Source: an uncultured Bacilli bacterium (GTDB taxonomy: Bacteria > Bacillota_I > Bacilli_A > RF39 > UBA660). Taken from it: a stretch of 36,536 bases of DNA. Shown here piece after piece: positions 24,666 to 33,016 of this stretch (positions are counted from its first letter, which is position 1; each line of letters begins with the position of its first letter). The DNA is taken from contig CANQYN010000001.1 of assembly GCA_947628105.1 (NCBI GenBank), positions 1-36,536 on the forward strand, read 5' to 3'. Below the pieces are notes generated by a model, which had not been told where the DNA came from, made no database searches, and worked only from the letters and a program-made list of their open reading frames with translations. A program made the position numbers and the translations under genes.

Positions 24666-25349
24666 CTTTAAACGATATTGATTTGGTTTAAAATCCCCTT
24701 TTAATTGACCTCGATTAATTAAAAAATTATCTAATCGATATTCCTCAGCTGCATATGGTTCTAATTTTAAAGCAGTACTAGCAATTTGATTAGCTTTTTG
24801 GTAATCTTTTTTATAATAATAAATTTTTGAAAGATAAAGACATGCTTTTTCATATCGCCAATATCCTTCACGAATAAATTTTTTCAAATGGAATAAAGCT
24901 TGTTTATAATCATGAATTTTATAATCAATTTTTCCTAAATAATAATCAAAAATAACATTGTCAAAAAGATATTTACCTGCTTCATAATAATCGTAAGCTA
25001 GTGGCAAATCTTTTTCTTGATAAGCTTGACTACCTTGTCGCAACAAAGCTTCAAATCGATATTTTTCTTCTTCTGACATCATAGAATAATACTGCAATTG
25101 ATTAATTTTATTAAAAAGAAATTGATGTTTAATTTTATCATGGGAAAAAGCAGAATTTTGCATTTCTTTTAATGCTTTTTTCGCATATTCTAAATATCCA
25201 TGCTCAATTAAAAGATTACAATCATCATAATTATATCCTCTATCAGGATATTTTCGAATAAGTTCAATTAAAAGAGAAAAATACTGTTCAAAATCTTTTT
25301 TCGCTAACGCGTTTTCTTTTTGTTGTAATAATTGTTGTTTTTTTATCAT
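24654..25349 (-). CDS. TPR-repeat protein
   Basis: A 231-residue all-helical protein with tetratricopeptide-like units, best seen at about 105-200 (AYQEKDLPLAYDYYEAGKYL, YYLGKIDYKIHDYKQALFHL, ACLYLSKIYYYKKDYQKANQIA). No signal peptide, so probably a cytoplasmic adaptor. The ATG at 25349 is preferred (GAGGAAG nine bases upstream) over ATG 25358, which touches the ribosome binding site. It starts 62 bases inside the upstream glycosyltransferase gene in another frame and ends at a terminator, so it is the last gene of the operon. Confidence 0.78.
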   Translation of the reverse strand: MIKKQQLLQQKENALAKKDFEQYFSLLIELIRKYPDRGYNYDDCNLLIEHGYLEYAKKALKEMQNSAFSHDKIKHQFLFNKINQLQYYSMMSEEEKYRFEALLRQGSQAYQEKDLPLAYDYYEAGKYLFDNVIFDYYLGKIDYKIHDYKQALFHLKKFIREGYWRYEKACLYLSKIYYYKKDYQKANQIASTALKLEPYAAEEYRLDNFLINRGQLKGDFKPNQYRLKNIK

Positions 25350-26361
25350 TAAAATCATCTTCCTCTAATACTTTATAATAGACATTAATCATTTTTTTTC
25401 CAACAGTTTTTATTTCACATTGTTTCGCTAAAAGATAAGCGTTCTCTACTAAAGAAGGTAATTCTTTATTTGTTATTCCGCGAATTAAATATTCAAAATC
25501 TTCTAATGTCTTCCCTTTATAAACCTCTTTTTTATCCTTAATCCATTCAAAGATTGGAATATCGCGAATAACCGTATCAATTTTCGTCGAAAAAGCTTCT
25601 AAAATAGGAATCCCTTCCGTCTCTTCTAACGTTGGAAAAAAATAGATATCTCCGCCTGATAAAGCAGAACGAATCATCTCTTGTTCAACATAGCCAGCAA
25701 AAGTTAAATTAGGTAATTTTGTATTTACAGCTCTTCGAATTTTTCGAGGAACCAAATTTAAATTAAGATATCCAAACCAAATAAATTGATAATCTTTCAT
25801 TCTTTTAGCTAGTTCAACAAAATCTAAAATTCCTTTTCGTTCTAAATATAAACCAATTCCAATAACAACCTTATCATCTTTAGAATAACCATAAGTTTTT
25901 CGAAATTGCTCTCCTTGTTTTTTATCTTTTTTAAAAAACTTCATATCGATGCCATTAGAAATTGCTTCAATTGGATGAAGCCCATAACTTTCTTGAATTT
26001 TTTTTGAATATGGTGTGGGAGATATAATATAATCCCCTAAACGATAACATTTACAAATCCACCATTTAAAAAGAGGAGCTAATTGATTAGAAAATAAAAA
26101 TGAATTTTTAAAATCCTCTTTCGTAGAATGAGCATGATAAATTACTTTTTTCCCTAATTTTTTTGCTTTTTTTGCTAAAAAATAACTTTTTGGGCCAAAA
26201 AAATTAATATGTACAATATCACAGGAATTTATTTCTTTTGGATTTTCTGTATATTCAATGTGATTTTCTTCTAATGCTTTTTTTTGATGCTGAATCGCTT
26301 TTCCAAGACCAGATTTCCCGATTGTTTTTTCACTTTCTGTATATAATAATACTTTCACCAT
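25288..26361 (-). CDS. GT4-family glycosyltransferase, probably glycolipid synthase
   Basis: A 357-residue GT-B glycosyltransferase. N-terminal Rossmann half with LLYTESEKTIGKSGLGKAI; C-terminal half with the donor site, including the EX7E motif E247-E255 (EETEGIPILE). The start, the HAHSTKEDFKNSF block near 76-88 and PTPYSKK near 115 resemble Gram-positive diglucosyl-diacylglycerol synthases that make lipoteichoic acid anchors; this is from memory of those proteins. A peripheral membrane location is expected. Five bases follow the PRC-barrel gene. The last 20 residues overlap the TPR gene and are basic and low-complexity. Confidence 0.85.
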   Translation of the reverse strand: MVKVLLYTESEKTIGKSGLGKAIQHQKKALEENHIEYTENPKEINSCDIVHINFFGPKSYFLAKKAKKLGKKVIYHAHSTKEDFKNSFLFSNQLAPLFKWWICKCYRLGDYIISPTPYSKKIQESYGLHPIEAISNGIDMKFFKKDKKQGEQFRKTYGYSKDDKVVIGIGLYLERKGILDFVELAKRMKDYQFIWFGYLNLNLVPRKIRRAVNTKLPNLTFAGYVEQEMIRSALSGGDIYFFPTLEETEGIPILEAFSTKIDTVIRDIPIFEWIKDKKEVYKGKTLEDFEYLIRGITNKELPSLVENAYLLAKQCEIKTVGKKMINVYYKVLEEDDFNDKKTTIITTKRKRVSEKRF

Positions 26362-26366
26362 ATCAC

Positions 26367-26594
26367 CTACTTAATATCAACTAAAATGACATCTTCCCCT
26401 ATTTTCTTAATTTGTTCCCAACGAATTTGGAAATCCTCTCGATTGGATAAAAAATTAAAATTAAATTTATTTTTTTGAATGATTAATGTTTCTAACATCC
26501 CGCTACGATTAATAATAACATCGATAATCATTCCTATCTTTTTGCCATCTTTAATATCGACGATATCTTTTGATTGTAAATCAGATAAATTCAT
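26367..26594 (-). CDS. YlmC/YmxH-family PRC-barrel protein
   Basis: A 75-residue protein spanning one PRC-barrel: MNLSDLQSKDIVDIKDGKKIG at the start, a central strand pair LETLIIQKN, and the C-terminal IRWEQIKKIGEDVILVDI. This is the YlmC/YmxH group found in spore-formers, of unknown biochemical role. GTG 26603, ATG 26600 and ATG 26594 are all possible; the last has AGGTG six bases before it. It is the first gene of the operon with the glycosyltransferase and TPR genes; its stop codon overlaps the next ribosome binding site. Confidence 0.82.
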   Translation of the reverse strand: MNLSDLQSKDIVDIKDGKKIGMIIDVIINRSGMLETLIIQKNKFNFNFLSNREDFQIRWEQIKKIGEDVILVDIK

Positions 26595-26668
26595 CCTCAT
26601 CACCTATTTAATCATACGTCAAAAAAATGATTTTAGTAGTATCTTTATGCTTCTATCAAAAACAAAAA

Positions 26669-27217
26669 TTATCTTTGATATTCTTTTTCTAATAATTTTT
26701 CTTTTAATTTTTGATCGTTTACAGGATATAAAACCTCATTTTGATCTTCTTTATTATAAATTTCTAATATCGTTTCTGCATTTTCTTTTATTTCTTTTAA
26801 TAATACAATATCATTTTCATAATCTAAAAAAGCAAATAATTTTTCTTGAGTTAATATTTTACCTTGCTCCACCATAAAAAAATCTATTGGTAGAGCATTG
26901 GTAATCTGAAAAGAACTAGCATAAATATTTTCTTTTTGTAGACGATATTGTAAGTCTTGAAAGTATAATTTTGCATTTTTCTTTTGAATATATTCTGGTT
27001 GATTATTTTTTATTTTTTTCCAATCGAAAGCAGCCCATAAGGCATAAAAACTAATTAGCATAGGAAAAGGGAAAAAAGATAGAATTCCTAATAATTTTAA
27101 TGCTAATATATGAATACCATTTTTTAAAATTGTAGTTATTACCTCAAAAGAAAAGGTCTCCTTATCAATCGAATCATCGATTGATATGTTTTTTTTGCAT
27201 CTGTTGAAATTTTCCAT
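26669..27217 (-). CDS. Membrane-associated protein of unknown function, 5' end probably frameshifted
   Basis: A 182-codon frame with one or two central membrane segments (about 38-72, GIHILALKLLGILSFFPF and following) and a hydrophilic, charged C-terminal half; no family recognised. The in-frame ATG at 27217 has no ribosome binding site. The only good one (GGGGGA, 27250-27245) serves the ATG at 27236, in another frame, which runs into a stop after 20 codons. The two frames join across a run of eight A (27196-27189): with seven A the ATG at 27236 would continue into this frame. So the gene is frameshifted, slippage-controlled, or mis-sequenced. Confidence 0.6.
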   Translation of the reverse strand: MENFNRCKKNISIDDSIDKETFSFEVITTILKNGIHILALKLLGILSFFPFPMLISFYALWAAFDWKKIKNNQPEYIQKKNAKLYFQDLQYRLQKENIYASSFQITNALPIDFFMVEQGKILTQEKLFAFLDYENDIVLLKEIKENAETILEIYNKEDQNEVLYPVNDQKLKEKLLEKEYQR

Positions 27218-27236
27218 AAAAAGTTAAATTTTTCAT
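27174..27236 (-). other. Short frame from the real-looking start of the 26669 gene
   Basis: ATG at 27236 with GGGGGA upstream encodes 20 residues (MKNLTFYGKFQQMQKKHINR) and stops. It contains the A8 run at codons 14-16. Probably the 5' end of the gene listed at 26669-27217. Confidence 0.55.
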
Positions 27237-27265
27237 ACGATAATCCCCCATAAATAAGTGGAGTT

Positions 27266-27294
27266 ATAATATCATAGATTTTTCTATTTGTCAA
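27266..27294 (-). promoter_or_regulatory. Consensus sigma-A promoter for the frameshifted gene
   Basis: On the - strand TTGACA (27294-27289), 17-base spacer, TATTAT (27271-27266). It supports a transcript leading into the ATG at 27236. The -35 overlaps the end of the lipid kinase gene. Confidence 0.75.
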
Positions 27295-28217
27295 AATGAT
27301 TCATCATGAAAAAGTTTTTTGATTTTCTTTTGAGGTACTAAAATTTTCATCTCCTTTTTTACTTGAAATAAAAATTTATTATTTTTTTCTCGATATTCTT
27401 CTCCATCGATACACCAAGAATCTTTTATTTCTTTATCAAAAACAATTTCTAAATGATTCGTTTTAAAAGAGATAATATTTTTTTCTCTTTTTTCATCGTT
27501 ATTCATAAAATGAAAAATAGATTGAATTAATTCTTTTGGCTTTTTCGCTTTACAAAATAATACTTCAAATTGATTATCATCTAATAATACATCATTATAT
27601 ATATGAGAAATTCCCGCTACTCGAGTACTATTCGTAATAAAAATAAAAGTAAATTCTCCTCTTTCCCACTTTCCATTTACTCGATAACGAATAGAATAAG
27701 GAACTATGGGACGATTTAGTTTTTTTAAAGCATAAATTATATACCCAAAACTACCATATTTTTCTTTTAATTTGCGGGGAGTTTGATAGGCAATATCGAC
27801 AAATGGACCAAAACATGCGACATAAACAAATGGTTTTTGATTAATAAAACAAATATCTAATTTCTTAGGTGTACCTTTTAGTAGTGATTCTAAATTTTTT
27901 GATGCATCTTTCGTAAGACCATACATTTTACTTACGTCATTTCCTGTCCCAACCGGAAATGGAGCAATTAGTAACTTTTTCTTTCGTAAAAAATTTCCTG
28001 TTACTACCTCATTTAAGGTTCCATCGCCCCCAGCAGCGATAACCAAATCAACTGAGCCTATTACTTGCATTAATAAAATCGCATGTCCTTTATACTGAGT
28101 ATATAATACTTCTGTATCATAACCATATTTTTCCAATAAAGGAATAATAGTTTGTGTAAATTGTTTCTTTTTTCTTTTCCCACTTTTGGGATTATAAATC
28201 ACAACGCATTTTTTCAT
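27291..28217 (-). CDS. Diacylglycerol/lipid kinase (DagK/YegS family)
   Basis: A 308-residue soluble lipid kinase. Nucleotide-binding motifs: VIYNPKSGKRKKK at 5-17, AAGGDGTLNEVVTGN near 60-74 and FPVGTGNDVSKMYGL near 86-100; the C-terminal beta-sandwich contains the WCIDGEEY segment near 274. In Gram-positives this family (DgkB/DagK) recycles diacylglycerol released by lipoteichoic acid synthesis into phosphatidic acid, which fits the nearby glycolipid glycosyltransferase. GGAGG lies before the ATG. A hairpin in its leader (28235-28254) follows a TATAAT near 28256-28262. Confidence 0.88.
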   Translation of the reverse strand: MKKCVVIYNPKSGKRKKKQFTQTIIPLLEKYGYDTEVLYTQYKGHAILLMQVIGSVDLVIAAGGDGTLNEVVTGNFLRKKKLLIAPFPVGTGNDVSKMYGLTKDASKNLESLLKGTPKKLDICFINQKPFVYVACFGPFVDIAYQTPRKLKEKYGSFGYIIYALKKLNRPIVPYSIRYRVNGKWERGEFTFIFITNSTRVAGISHIYNDVLLDDNQFEVLFCKAKKPKELIQSIFHFMNNDEKREKNIISFKTNHLEIVFDKEIKDSWCIDGEEYREKNNKFLFQVKKEMKILVPQKKIKKLFHDESF

Positions 28218-28234
28218 AAAGCCTCCATGAAAAG

Positions 28235-28254
28235 AAACTAGTATTCACTAGTTT
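28235..28254 (-). other. Leader hairpin in front of the lipid kinase gene
   Basis: Eight-base stem AAACTAGT / ACTAGTTT with a 4-base loop, between a TATAAT-like box and the GGAGG of the kinase gene. There is no long T-tract, so it is more likely mRNA-stabilising than a terminator. Confidence 0.4.
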
Positions 28255-28280
28255 GCTATATTATATGACAACTTTTTTGG

Positions 28281-29954
28281 CTATTTCATTAATTGTTCTT
28301 CTAAATGGTTTATTTCATCAGAAATTGACTTTTTCTGTTTTTGGGTTAAATCAGATATTTTGATTGCCTTATCAATAGTATCTTTAATATTTGATTTTTT
28401 TGTCACCGTTCCATTAACCTCGGCCTTAATATCGATATAAGTAAAATCTTTTTGCTTTACTTTTACTTGTATCAATTCTTTATTTTTAAAATCATCGTCT
28501 TCTTTCAATAATTCCGTTTCCACCTTAAATTGTAATGTTATATTTTGATAATCAATATTAAAATCAAAAGTGACATAATCATCTTTTTGAATAATCTTAA
28601 CATTTCCTACTTTTTTATCTTTATCATCGGTAAAATCAACGGTCGTTTCATCTCCGTTTGTCTTAACAAGAGCACTAGCAATAAGACGATCTTGATAATA
28701 CAAATTAATCGTATCATTTTTTTCATCAAGGTAAACTAATTTAATATTATCTTCTTCACTTTGAATGTCTAATTCATATTTTAATTCTTTACAAGTAATG
28801 GTATTGGTATATACCGTAAATAAAATTTTATCTTTTCCCCAATTTTTATTATTCCATTTTAAATCTTTTAGTTTAATACCATATTTTTCTAATATTTCCT
28901 CTAATTTCTTATCGCTTTTCAAATCACTTACGACATTTTTAAAAAATTCATTTCCATTTTTATTATCTAATACTAAAGTATTTTTTTTCACCTTAGTCAT
29001 TTTTCCTTGAAGTTTTATTTTCGTATTCTCTGTTGTAAAATAATCTTCTTTTAAATTTCTTTTCAAAGCTCCTATTACATAATGATAAATATAGTCTAAA
29101 TTATCATAAAGTCCAGAATTTCCTACTTTAAATTCTTTTATAATAGCATTCGAATCTTCTAATTCAATATAATTATCTAACGCATTACGATAACGAACGT
29201 AATTTTTTTCATTTTGATTAATTAATCGAACATCAAAAAGTTCTTTATCATGTAATTTTCCATTCATCTTTAAAAATGTTTTTTTGCTTTTTGATTCATT
29301 CATTACCTGCAATTTAATATTACTATCATTTAAATTTTTTACTAGTTTAGCATAAGGTTTATATTCTGAAAATTGTGAAAAAGTATCTAATAAGTCAGAA
29401 TGAATGTCAAAATTAATTGTTCCATCTAACGTGTAATCAGATCCTATTTTATTTCCAAATGTTTGTTGATCAAAAACTCCATCAAATTTTTCTGACAAAC
29501 TAGTAATAGCATGAGACATAATTCTTTTTGGATTCATAAAATAAAATTTATATATACTAAAGCCAATCAATAAAACGGCTAACAAAACAAAAAGCGGAAA
29601 TAAAATTTTTCTAAATTTTGATCTTTCTTTTTCCTTTGTAAATAACATTTCTAACTGATAATCTTTTTTTGTTTCATCAGTGCTTTCTTTTTCTTTTGGT
29701 TTTGTTTCGATATTTTCTACTTTCTTTTTTTGTAGTGCATCCTTCTTTTGAGATTCTGTACTTTTTACTACCTTTTTTGTCGCCTTATTTTCTTCCTTTA
29801 CAGTTGCTTGTTTTTTAGAAGGATTTTTTTTAGAATTTTTATTTTTTACAGTAGTTGATTTAGAACTAGATGCTTTGGTATTATTCTTACTAGACGTTTT
29901 TTTCGAATTTGTTTGTTTTTTTCTTTCTATTTCCTTTTTATTTTCTTCTTTCAT
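28281..29954 (-). CDS. Lys/Ser-rich membrane-anchored protein of unknown function
   Basis: A 557-residue bitopic protein. Residues 1-110 are disordered, with many Lys, Ser, Asn and Glu (KKTSSKNNTKASSSKST and similar) and should lie in the cytoplasm; a membrane helix follows (about 118-138, LFPLFVLLAVLLIGFSIY); the remaining 415 residues are extracellular, beta-rich, and end with two helices. No enzyme motif seen and I do not recognise the family. The ATG at 29954 has GGAGTGAG upstream; the frame is open to a GTG at 29963. Possibly an envelope protein whose basic tail contacts acidic partners (inference). Confidence 0.7.
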   Translation of the reverse strand: MKEENKKEIERKKQTNSKKTSSKNNTKASSSKSTTVKNKNSKKNPSKKQATVKEENKATKKVVKSTESQKKDALQKKKVENIETKPKEKESTDETKKDYQLEMLFTKEKERSKFRKILFPLFVLLAVLLIGFSIYKFYFMNPKRIMSHAITSLSEKFDGVFDQQTFGNKIGSDYTLDGTINFDIHSDLLDTFSQFSEYKPYAKLVKNLNDSNIKLQVMNESKSKKTFLKMNGKLHDKELFDVRLINQNEKNYVRYRNALDNYIELEDSNAIIKEFKVGNSGLYDNLDYIYHYVIGALKRNLKEDYFTTENTKIKLQGKMTKVKKNTLVLDNKNGNEFFKNVVSDLKSDKKLEEILEKYGIKLKDLKWNNKNWGKDKILFTVYTNTITCKELKYELDIQSEEDNIKLVYLDEKNDTINLYYQDRLIASALVKTNGDETTVDFTDDKDKKVGNVKIIQKDDYVTFDFNIDYQNITLQFKVETELLKEDDDFKNKELIQVKVKQKDFTYIDIKAEVNGTVTKKSNIKDTIDKAIKISDLTQKQKKSISDEINHLEEQLMK

Positions 29955-30010
29955 TTTTCTCACTCCTATAATAATTATATCACATAATATGACAAAATAA
30001 GATAAATTTC

Positions 30011-30037
30011 AAAAAAAAGACAAAATATTTTGTCTTT
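30011..30037 (-). terminator. Terminator of the original amidase gene
   Basis: Perfect palindrome AAAGACAAAAT / ATTTTGTCTTT followed on the - strand by a T-run; overlaps the stop codon at 30036-30038. Confidence 0.85.
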
Positions 30038-30305
30038 AAGGAATATATAGCATTTGTCCGATTTGTAAATCATTACTCTCTAAACGATTAAAACTTTTTA
30101 ACTCCGTTGCCGTAATGCCAAATTGATTGGCAATTTTCCACAAACTATCTCCTGGTTTTACAATATATGTTTTTTCTGCTTCTTTCGAAGATGTTGTCGG
30201 AATTATTAACATTTGTCCGATTTGTAAATTATCACTCATTAAATTGTTAGCTCGTTTAATATCATTAATCGTTGTGTTAAATTGTTTTGCTAAATTCCAT
30301 AATGT
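30036..30305 (-). pseudogene. 3' part of a split LysM amidase gene
   Basis: Open frame for 89 residues: the rest of one LysM (TLWNLAKQFNTTINDIKRAN through IGQMLIIP) and a complete LysM (TYIVKPGDSLWKIANQFG through IGQMLYIP). No start codon or ribosome binding site lies at the front; the first ATG is internal, between the motifs, and upstream the frame reaches a stop at about 30340. It joins exactly, in frame, to the amidase frame at 34894-35871 if the DNA between the two CAGGGGATA repeats is removed. It has no internal stops, so the disruption is recent or reversible. The sugar-binding LysMs would direct the amidase to peptidoglycan. Confidence 0.85.
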
Positions 30306-30313
30306 ATCCCCTG
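30305..30313 (-). repeat. Attachment-site core, copy 1
   Basis: CAGGGGATA on the - strand, reading into ACA TTA TGG of the 3' amidase fragment. Identical to the copy at 34920. Confidence 0.85.
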
Positions 30314-30319
30314 ATACAT

Positions 30320-30327
30320 TTTTTATG
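30320..30327 (-). repeat. Element-side att arm 1
   Basis: CATAAAAA on the - strand, just inside copy 1 of the core. It forms an inverted repeat with the arm at 34909-34916 when the ends are joined. Confidence 0.6.
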
Positions 30328-30404
30328 TCATATTTTTAAATAAAAATATTTCATTTTTCTTTATTGATATCATAAAGCTTTGAACACAAATTATTTCAAA
30401 TTCT

Positions 30405-31058
30405 TTATATAGATATTATTAAATGATTTCGTTTCATTAATTTCAAAGTTTTAACTAATTTATTATTAAGTCTTGGCCTTGTAAATTGCTCTTCTAATAT
30501 TAATTTGCTATTTTTATATCTGTCATAGGCAAATTGATAATCTTCGTTTTTTATTGCTTGGACACAAGGATTCACTACATTATCATAAATATATTTATAA
30601 ATGCTAAAGCTATCTTCAAGTTCATTAATTGCTTCTACTATGATAGGAGCTATTTTATAATAATGTTCTATATCTTCATCTGAAACAAAATTATTTCTAA
30701 ACCATCTTAATATTGTTAATTCTTCACAATTATCATCAAAATTTTCTTGCATATGTATCATACATGCACTTGTTAAATAGCATCCACCATTATCTTGAAC
30801 TTCACCTATCGTTGGATTAGACGAGCTATTACTCTTATTTCTACTATAATCCGGATCTTTTCCCTTGTTATAATCATCATTATTTTCCCATCTAGCATGT
30901 GAATGTCCACCATCACCATTGTTAACATATCTATTTACTGAACCCCTTTTTTCATAACTGGTATATTGTAAATTAGAATCATTATAATCTTCGTATCGAT
31001 CTACATCATAGCTGGCATAACCCCAATCTCTATTATTTCCGCCTTTACTATTAGACAT
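30405..31058 (-). CDS. Element protein with CFI-box-like GGCYLTSAC motif
   Basis: A 217-residue protein. Residues 1-85 are a disordered stretch rich in Asn, Tyr, Asp and Ser; then GGCYLTSAC (C93, C99), DDNCEELTILRWFRNNFV (C111) and a helical tail with YYKIAPIIVEAINE. The Cys motif followed by LRxFRxxxL and YYxxAP resembles the CFI-box type domain found at the C-termini of many uncharacterised bacterial proteins; function unknown. The start at 31058 has AAGGAGG upstream (frame open to 31112). It overlaps the end of the 98-residue gene by eight bases, so the two are coupled. Confidence 0.7.
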   Translation of the reverse strand: MSNSKGGNNRDWGYASYDVDRYEDYNDSNLQYTSYEKRGSVNRYVNNGDGGHSHARWENNDDYNKGKDPDYSRNKSNSSSNPTIGEVQDNGGCYLTSACMIHMQENFDDNCEELTILRWFRNNFVSDEDIEHYYKIAPIIVEAINELEDSFSIYKYIYDNVVNPCVQAIKNEDYQFAYDRYKNSKLILEEQFTRPRLNNKLVKTLKLMKRNHLIISI

Positions 31059-31347
31059 GAAATTTCCCTCCTTTATCAAACATAGAATTATACTCAATAG
31101 TTCCATCTTCATATATTATAAATTTTTCTTCCCCTATTTTTTCAAGCGTTAATATTAATTTAGTAACAATAGATTCTTTATCGCTATCATTTTTTTTGCT
31201 TAATAAACGATAGGCTTTTAAATCTTTATTGAAACTATCAAATAATTCTTTATTTTCTTTTGTTGCATCATAATAAGATTCTAATGCTAATGACCCTTTA
31301 AAAATAAATTTATCGTAGTTATTTTTATTAATTGAAAAATTATTCAT
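31051..31347 (-). CDS. 98-residue element protein, unknown
   Basis: A small mixed-charge protein without membrane segment or recognised motif. It has a strong AAGGAG, though eleven bases before the ATG, and a good promoter. It is the first gene of a two-gene unit with the Cys-motif protein, overlapping it by eight bases. The pairing suggests they act together, perhaps as a partner or chaperone (inference). Confidence 0.65.
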   Translation of the reverse strand: MNNFSINKNNYDKFIFKGSLALESYYDATKENKELFDSFNKDLKAYRLLSKKNDSDKESIVTKLILTLEKIGEEKFIIYEDGTIEYNSMFDKGGKFHV

Positions 31348-31375
31348 ACATTTAAAAACTCCTTTCTTATATAAA

Positions 31376-31404
31376 ATTATAATCTTTTTTTATCAAAAAA
31401 ACAA
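31376..31404 (-). promoter_or_regulatory. Promoter of the two-gene unit
   Basis: On the - strand TTGTTT (31404-31399), 17-base spacer, TATAAT (31381-31376). This gives the cargo unit expression independent of the recombinase. Confidence 0.65.
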
Positions 31405-31449
31405 TTTTATTCGTTACTGTCTATAAAAATTTTATTTCTAAATACCTTT

Positions 31450-33015
31450 TTATGTAGTATTTTTAAATGTAAATATAATATCTATCCTCTTATCTTGATA
31501 AATATAAATTTTTTCAACTAAATTTATTATTAATTCTCTTGTTGGCTCCTCTATTGATAAAAATTCATTAATGTATTTTTTTATTTGCTTATTATCTACT
31601 TTATTTGAAGCTATTTGTTCACTTTTAAGATTATCAATCCTCTTTTTATTATCATCTATTTCACTTTTTATATTTTCACTTATTCTTAAATATTGTAATT
31701 CATCAATGACACCTTTTAACCTATCCATATAAGTTTTATCTAAACTTTCAGTCAGTTTATTATTGGTAATTTTGAAATGTTCTATCTGTTTTTTAGTTTT
31801 TAAAGTTTTGTCTTCAAATTTTATATTTCCAATAGAATCTTTTATTTTGTTTTTATCAAGATATTTATGACAAACATCCTTAACATTATCTAAAATTACT
31901 TTTTCTAATGTTTCATAATTATTTGTATGTGTAGTACAAACATGATACTTTGAATATGTTCTGTAATAATCGCAAGTAGTATAACTTCTTCCTGTTTTAT
32001 TTTGATATCTTATTGTTATTCGATGCTTACAATCTCCACAGTATAAAAGGCCATCTAATAAATAAAATCTTTTCTTCTCTGGTCTTTTTACATTTTTAGG
32101 TAGTAGTGTTTGAACATAATTAAAAGTATCTCTATCTATTATCGCTTCATGAGTATTCTTAACAATTATATAATCATTAGGACTATTTTTAACTGTCTTC
32201 TTTAATTTATAATTAATCTTTTTAGTTTTACCTTGAACTGAATCTCCTACATAGATTTGATTAGTTAAAATTGCTTTTACAGTTGTATCAACCCATACAC
32301 CTTGCTTTTGTAAAATACATTTACTCTTGCACTTTGTATTCCAAACATAATTATAATAGGATGCTGGAGTCTTAATTTTTCTTTTGGTAAGTTCTTGTGC
32401 TATATAATGATAGGTATTCCCTTGAAGTGCTAAATCAAATATTAACTTAACAGTCCTAGCTTGTTCTTCATTTATTATTAAATGATTTTTATTATTTGGA
32501 TCTTTTATGTACCCAAAAGGACATCTTCCAGACACATATAAACCATCTTTCATTCTTGAATGTAGACTAGTTTTAACTTTTTTTGAAATATCTTTAGCAT
32601 ACATATCATTCATTATTGCTTTAAAAGGCGCTATATCATTATTGGTATTATCTATGAATGTATCTATCCCATCATTAATAGCAATATATCTTATATTATT
32701 GTTTGGAAAGTATTTTTCTATTAATTCTCCTGTTCCAATATAATCTCTACCTAATCTTGACATATCTTTCGTAATAATCATATTGATTTTACCAAATTCA
32801 ATATCTTTCATCATTCTTTTAAAAGCAGGTCTTTCAAAATTAGTTCCTGTAAACCCATCATCTACATACTCATCTATAACATTATAATTATTTTCTTTAA
32901 CATATTGATTAAGTAAACTTCTTTGACTGACGATACTATCAGATTCGTGTGTTAAATCATCTCTTGATAATCTTATATAAAGTCCTACATTAAAACTATT
33001 ATTTACGATTCTCAA
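31450..33015 (-). CDS. Large serine recombinase (TnpX/TndX-like)
   Basis: A 521-residue site-specific recombinase. Resolvase catalytic domain at about 10-150 with nucleophile S17 (YIRLSRDD) and SRLGRD at 86-91; recombinase DNA-binding domain at about 165-270 (GRCPFGYIKD onward); zinc ribbon with C326, C329, C348 and C360; then a long coiled-coil region (about 400-490) of the kind that controls directionality. The TTG at 33015 is chosen because AAGGAG lies six bases upstream; the frame is open to an ATG at 33045. It follows the 54-residue gene by one base. It should act on the CAGGGGATA att cores. Confidence 0.93.
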   Translation of the reverse strand: MRIVNNSFNVGLYIRLSRDDLTHESDSIVSQRSLLNQYVKENNYNVIDEYVDDGFTGTNFERPAFKRMMKDIEFGKINMIITKDMSRLGRDYIGTGELIEKYFPNNNIRYIAINDGIDTFIDNTNNDIAPFKAIMNDMYAKDISKKVKTSLHSRMKDGLYVSGRCPFGYIKDPNNKNHLIINEEQARTVKLIFDLALQGNTYHYIAQELTKRKIKTPASYYNYVWNTKCKSKCILQKQGVWVDTTVKAILTNQIYVGDSVQGKTKKINYKLKKTVKNSPNDYIIVKNTHEAIIDRDTFNYVQTLLPKNVKRPEKKRFYLLDGLLYCGDCKHRITIRYQNKTGRSYTTCDYYRTYSKYHVCTTHTNNYETLEKVILDNVKDVCHKYLDKNKIKDSIGNIKFEDKTLKTKKQIEHFKITNNKLTESLDKTYMDRLKGVIDELQYLRISENIKSEIDDNKKRIDNLKSEQIASNKVDNKQIKKYINEFLSIEEPTRELIINLVEKIYIYQDKRIDIIFTFKNTT

Positions 33016-33016
33016 T

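Noticed and set aside
26479..26877. 132-residue hydrophobic ORF on + strand
   Set aside because: It lies antisense across two - strand genes with clear features, has no ribosome binding site, and its hydrophobicity is what AT-rich antisense frames give.
30036..30239. 67-residue LysM protein as an independent gene
   Set aside because: The ATG at 30239 is internal between LysM motifs, has no ribosome binding site, and the frame continues upstream to the att core, fitting a gene fragment.
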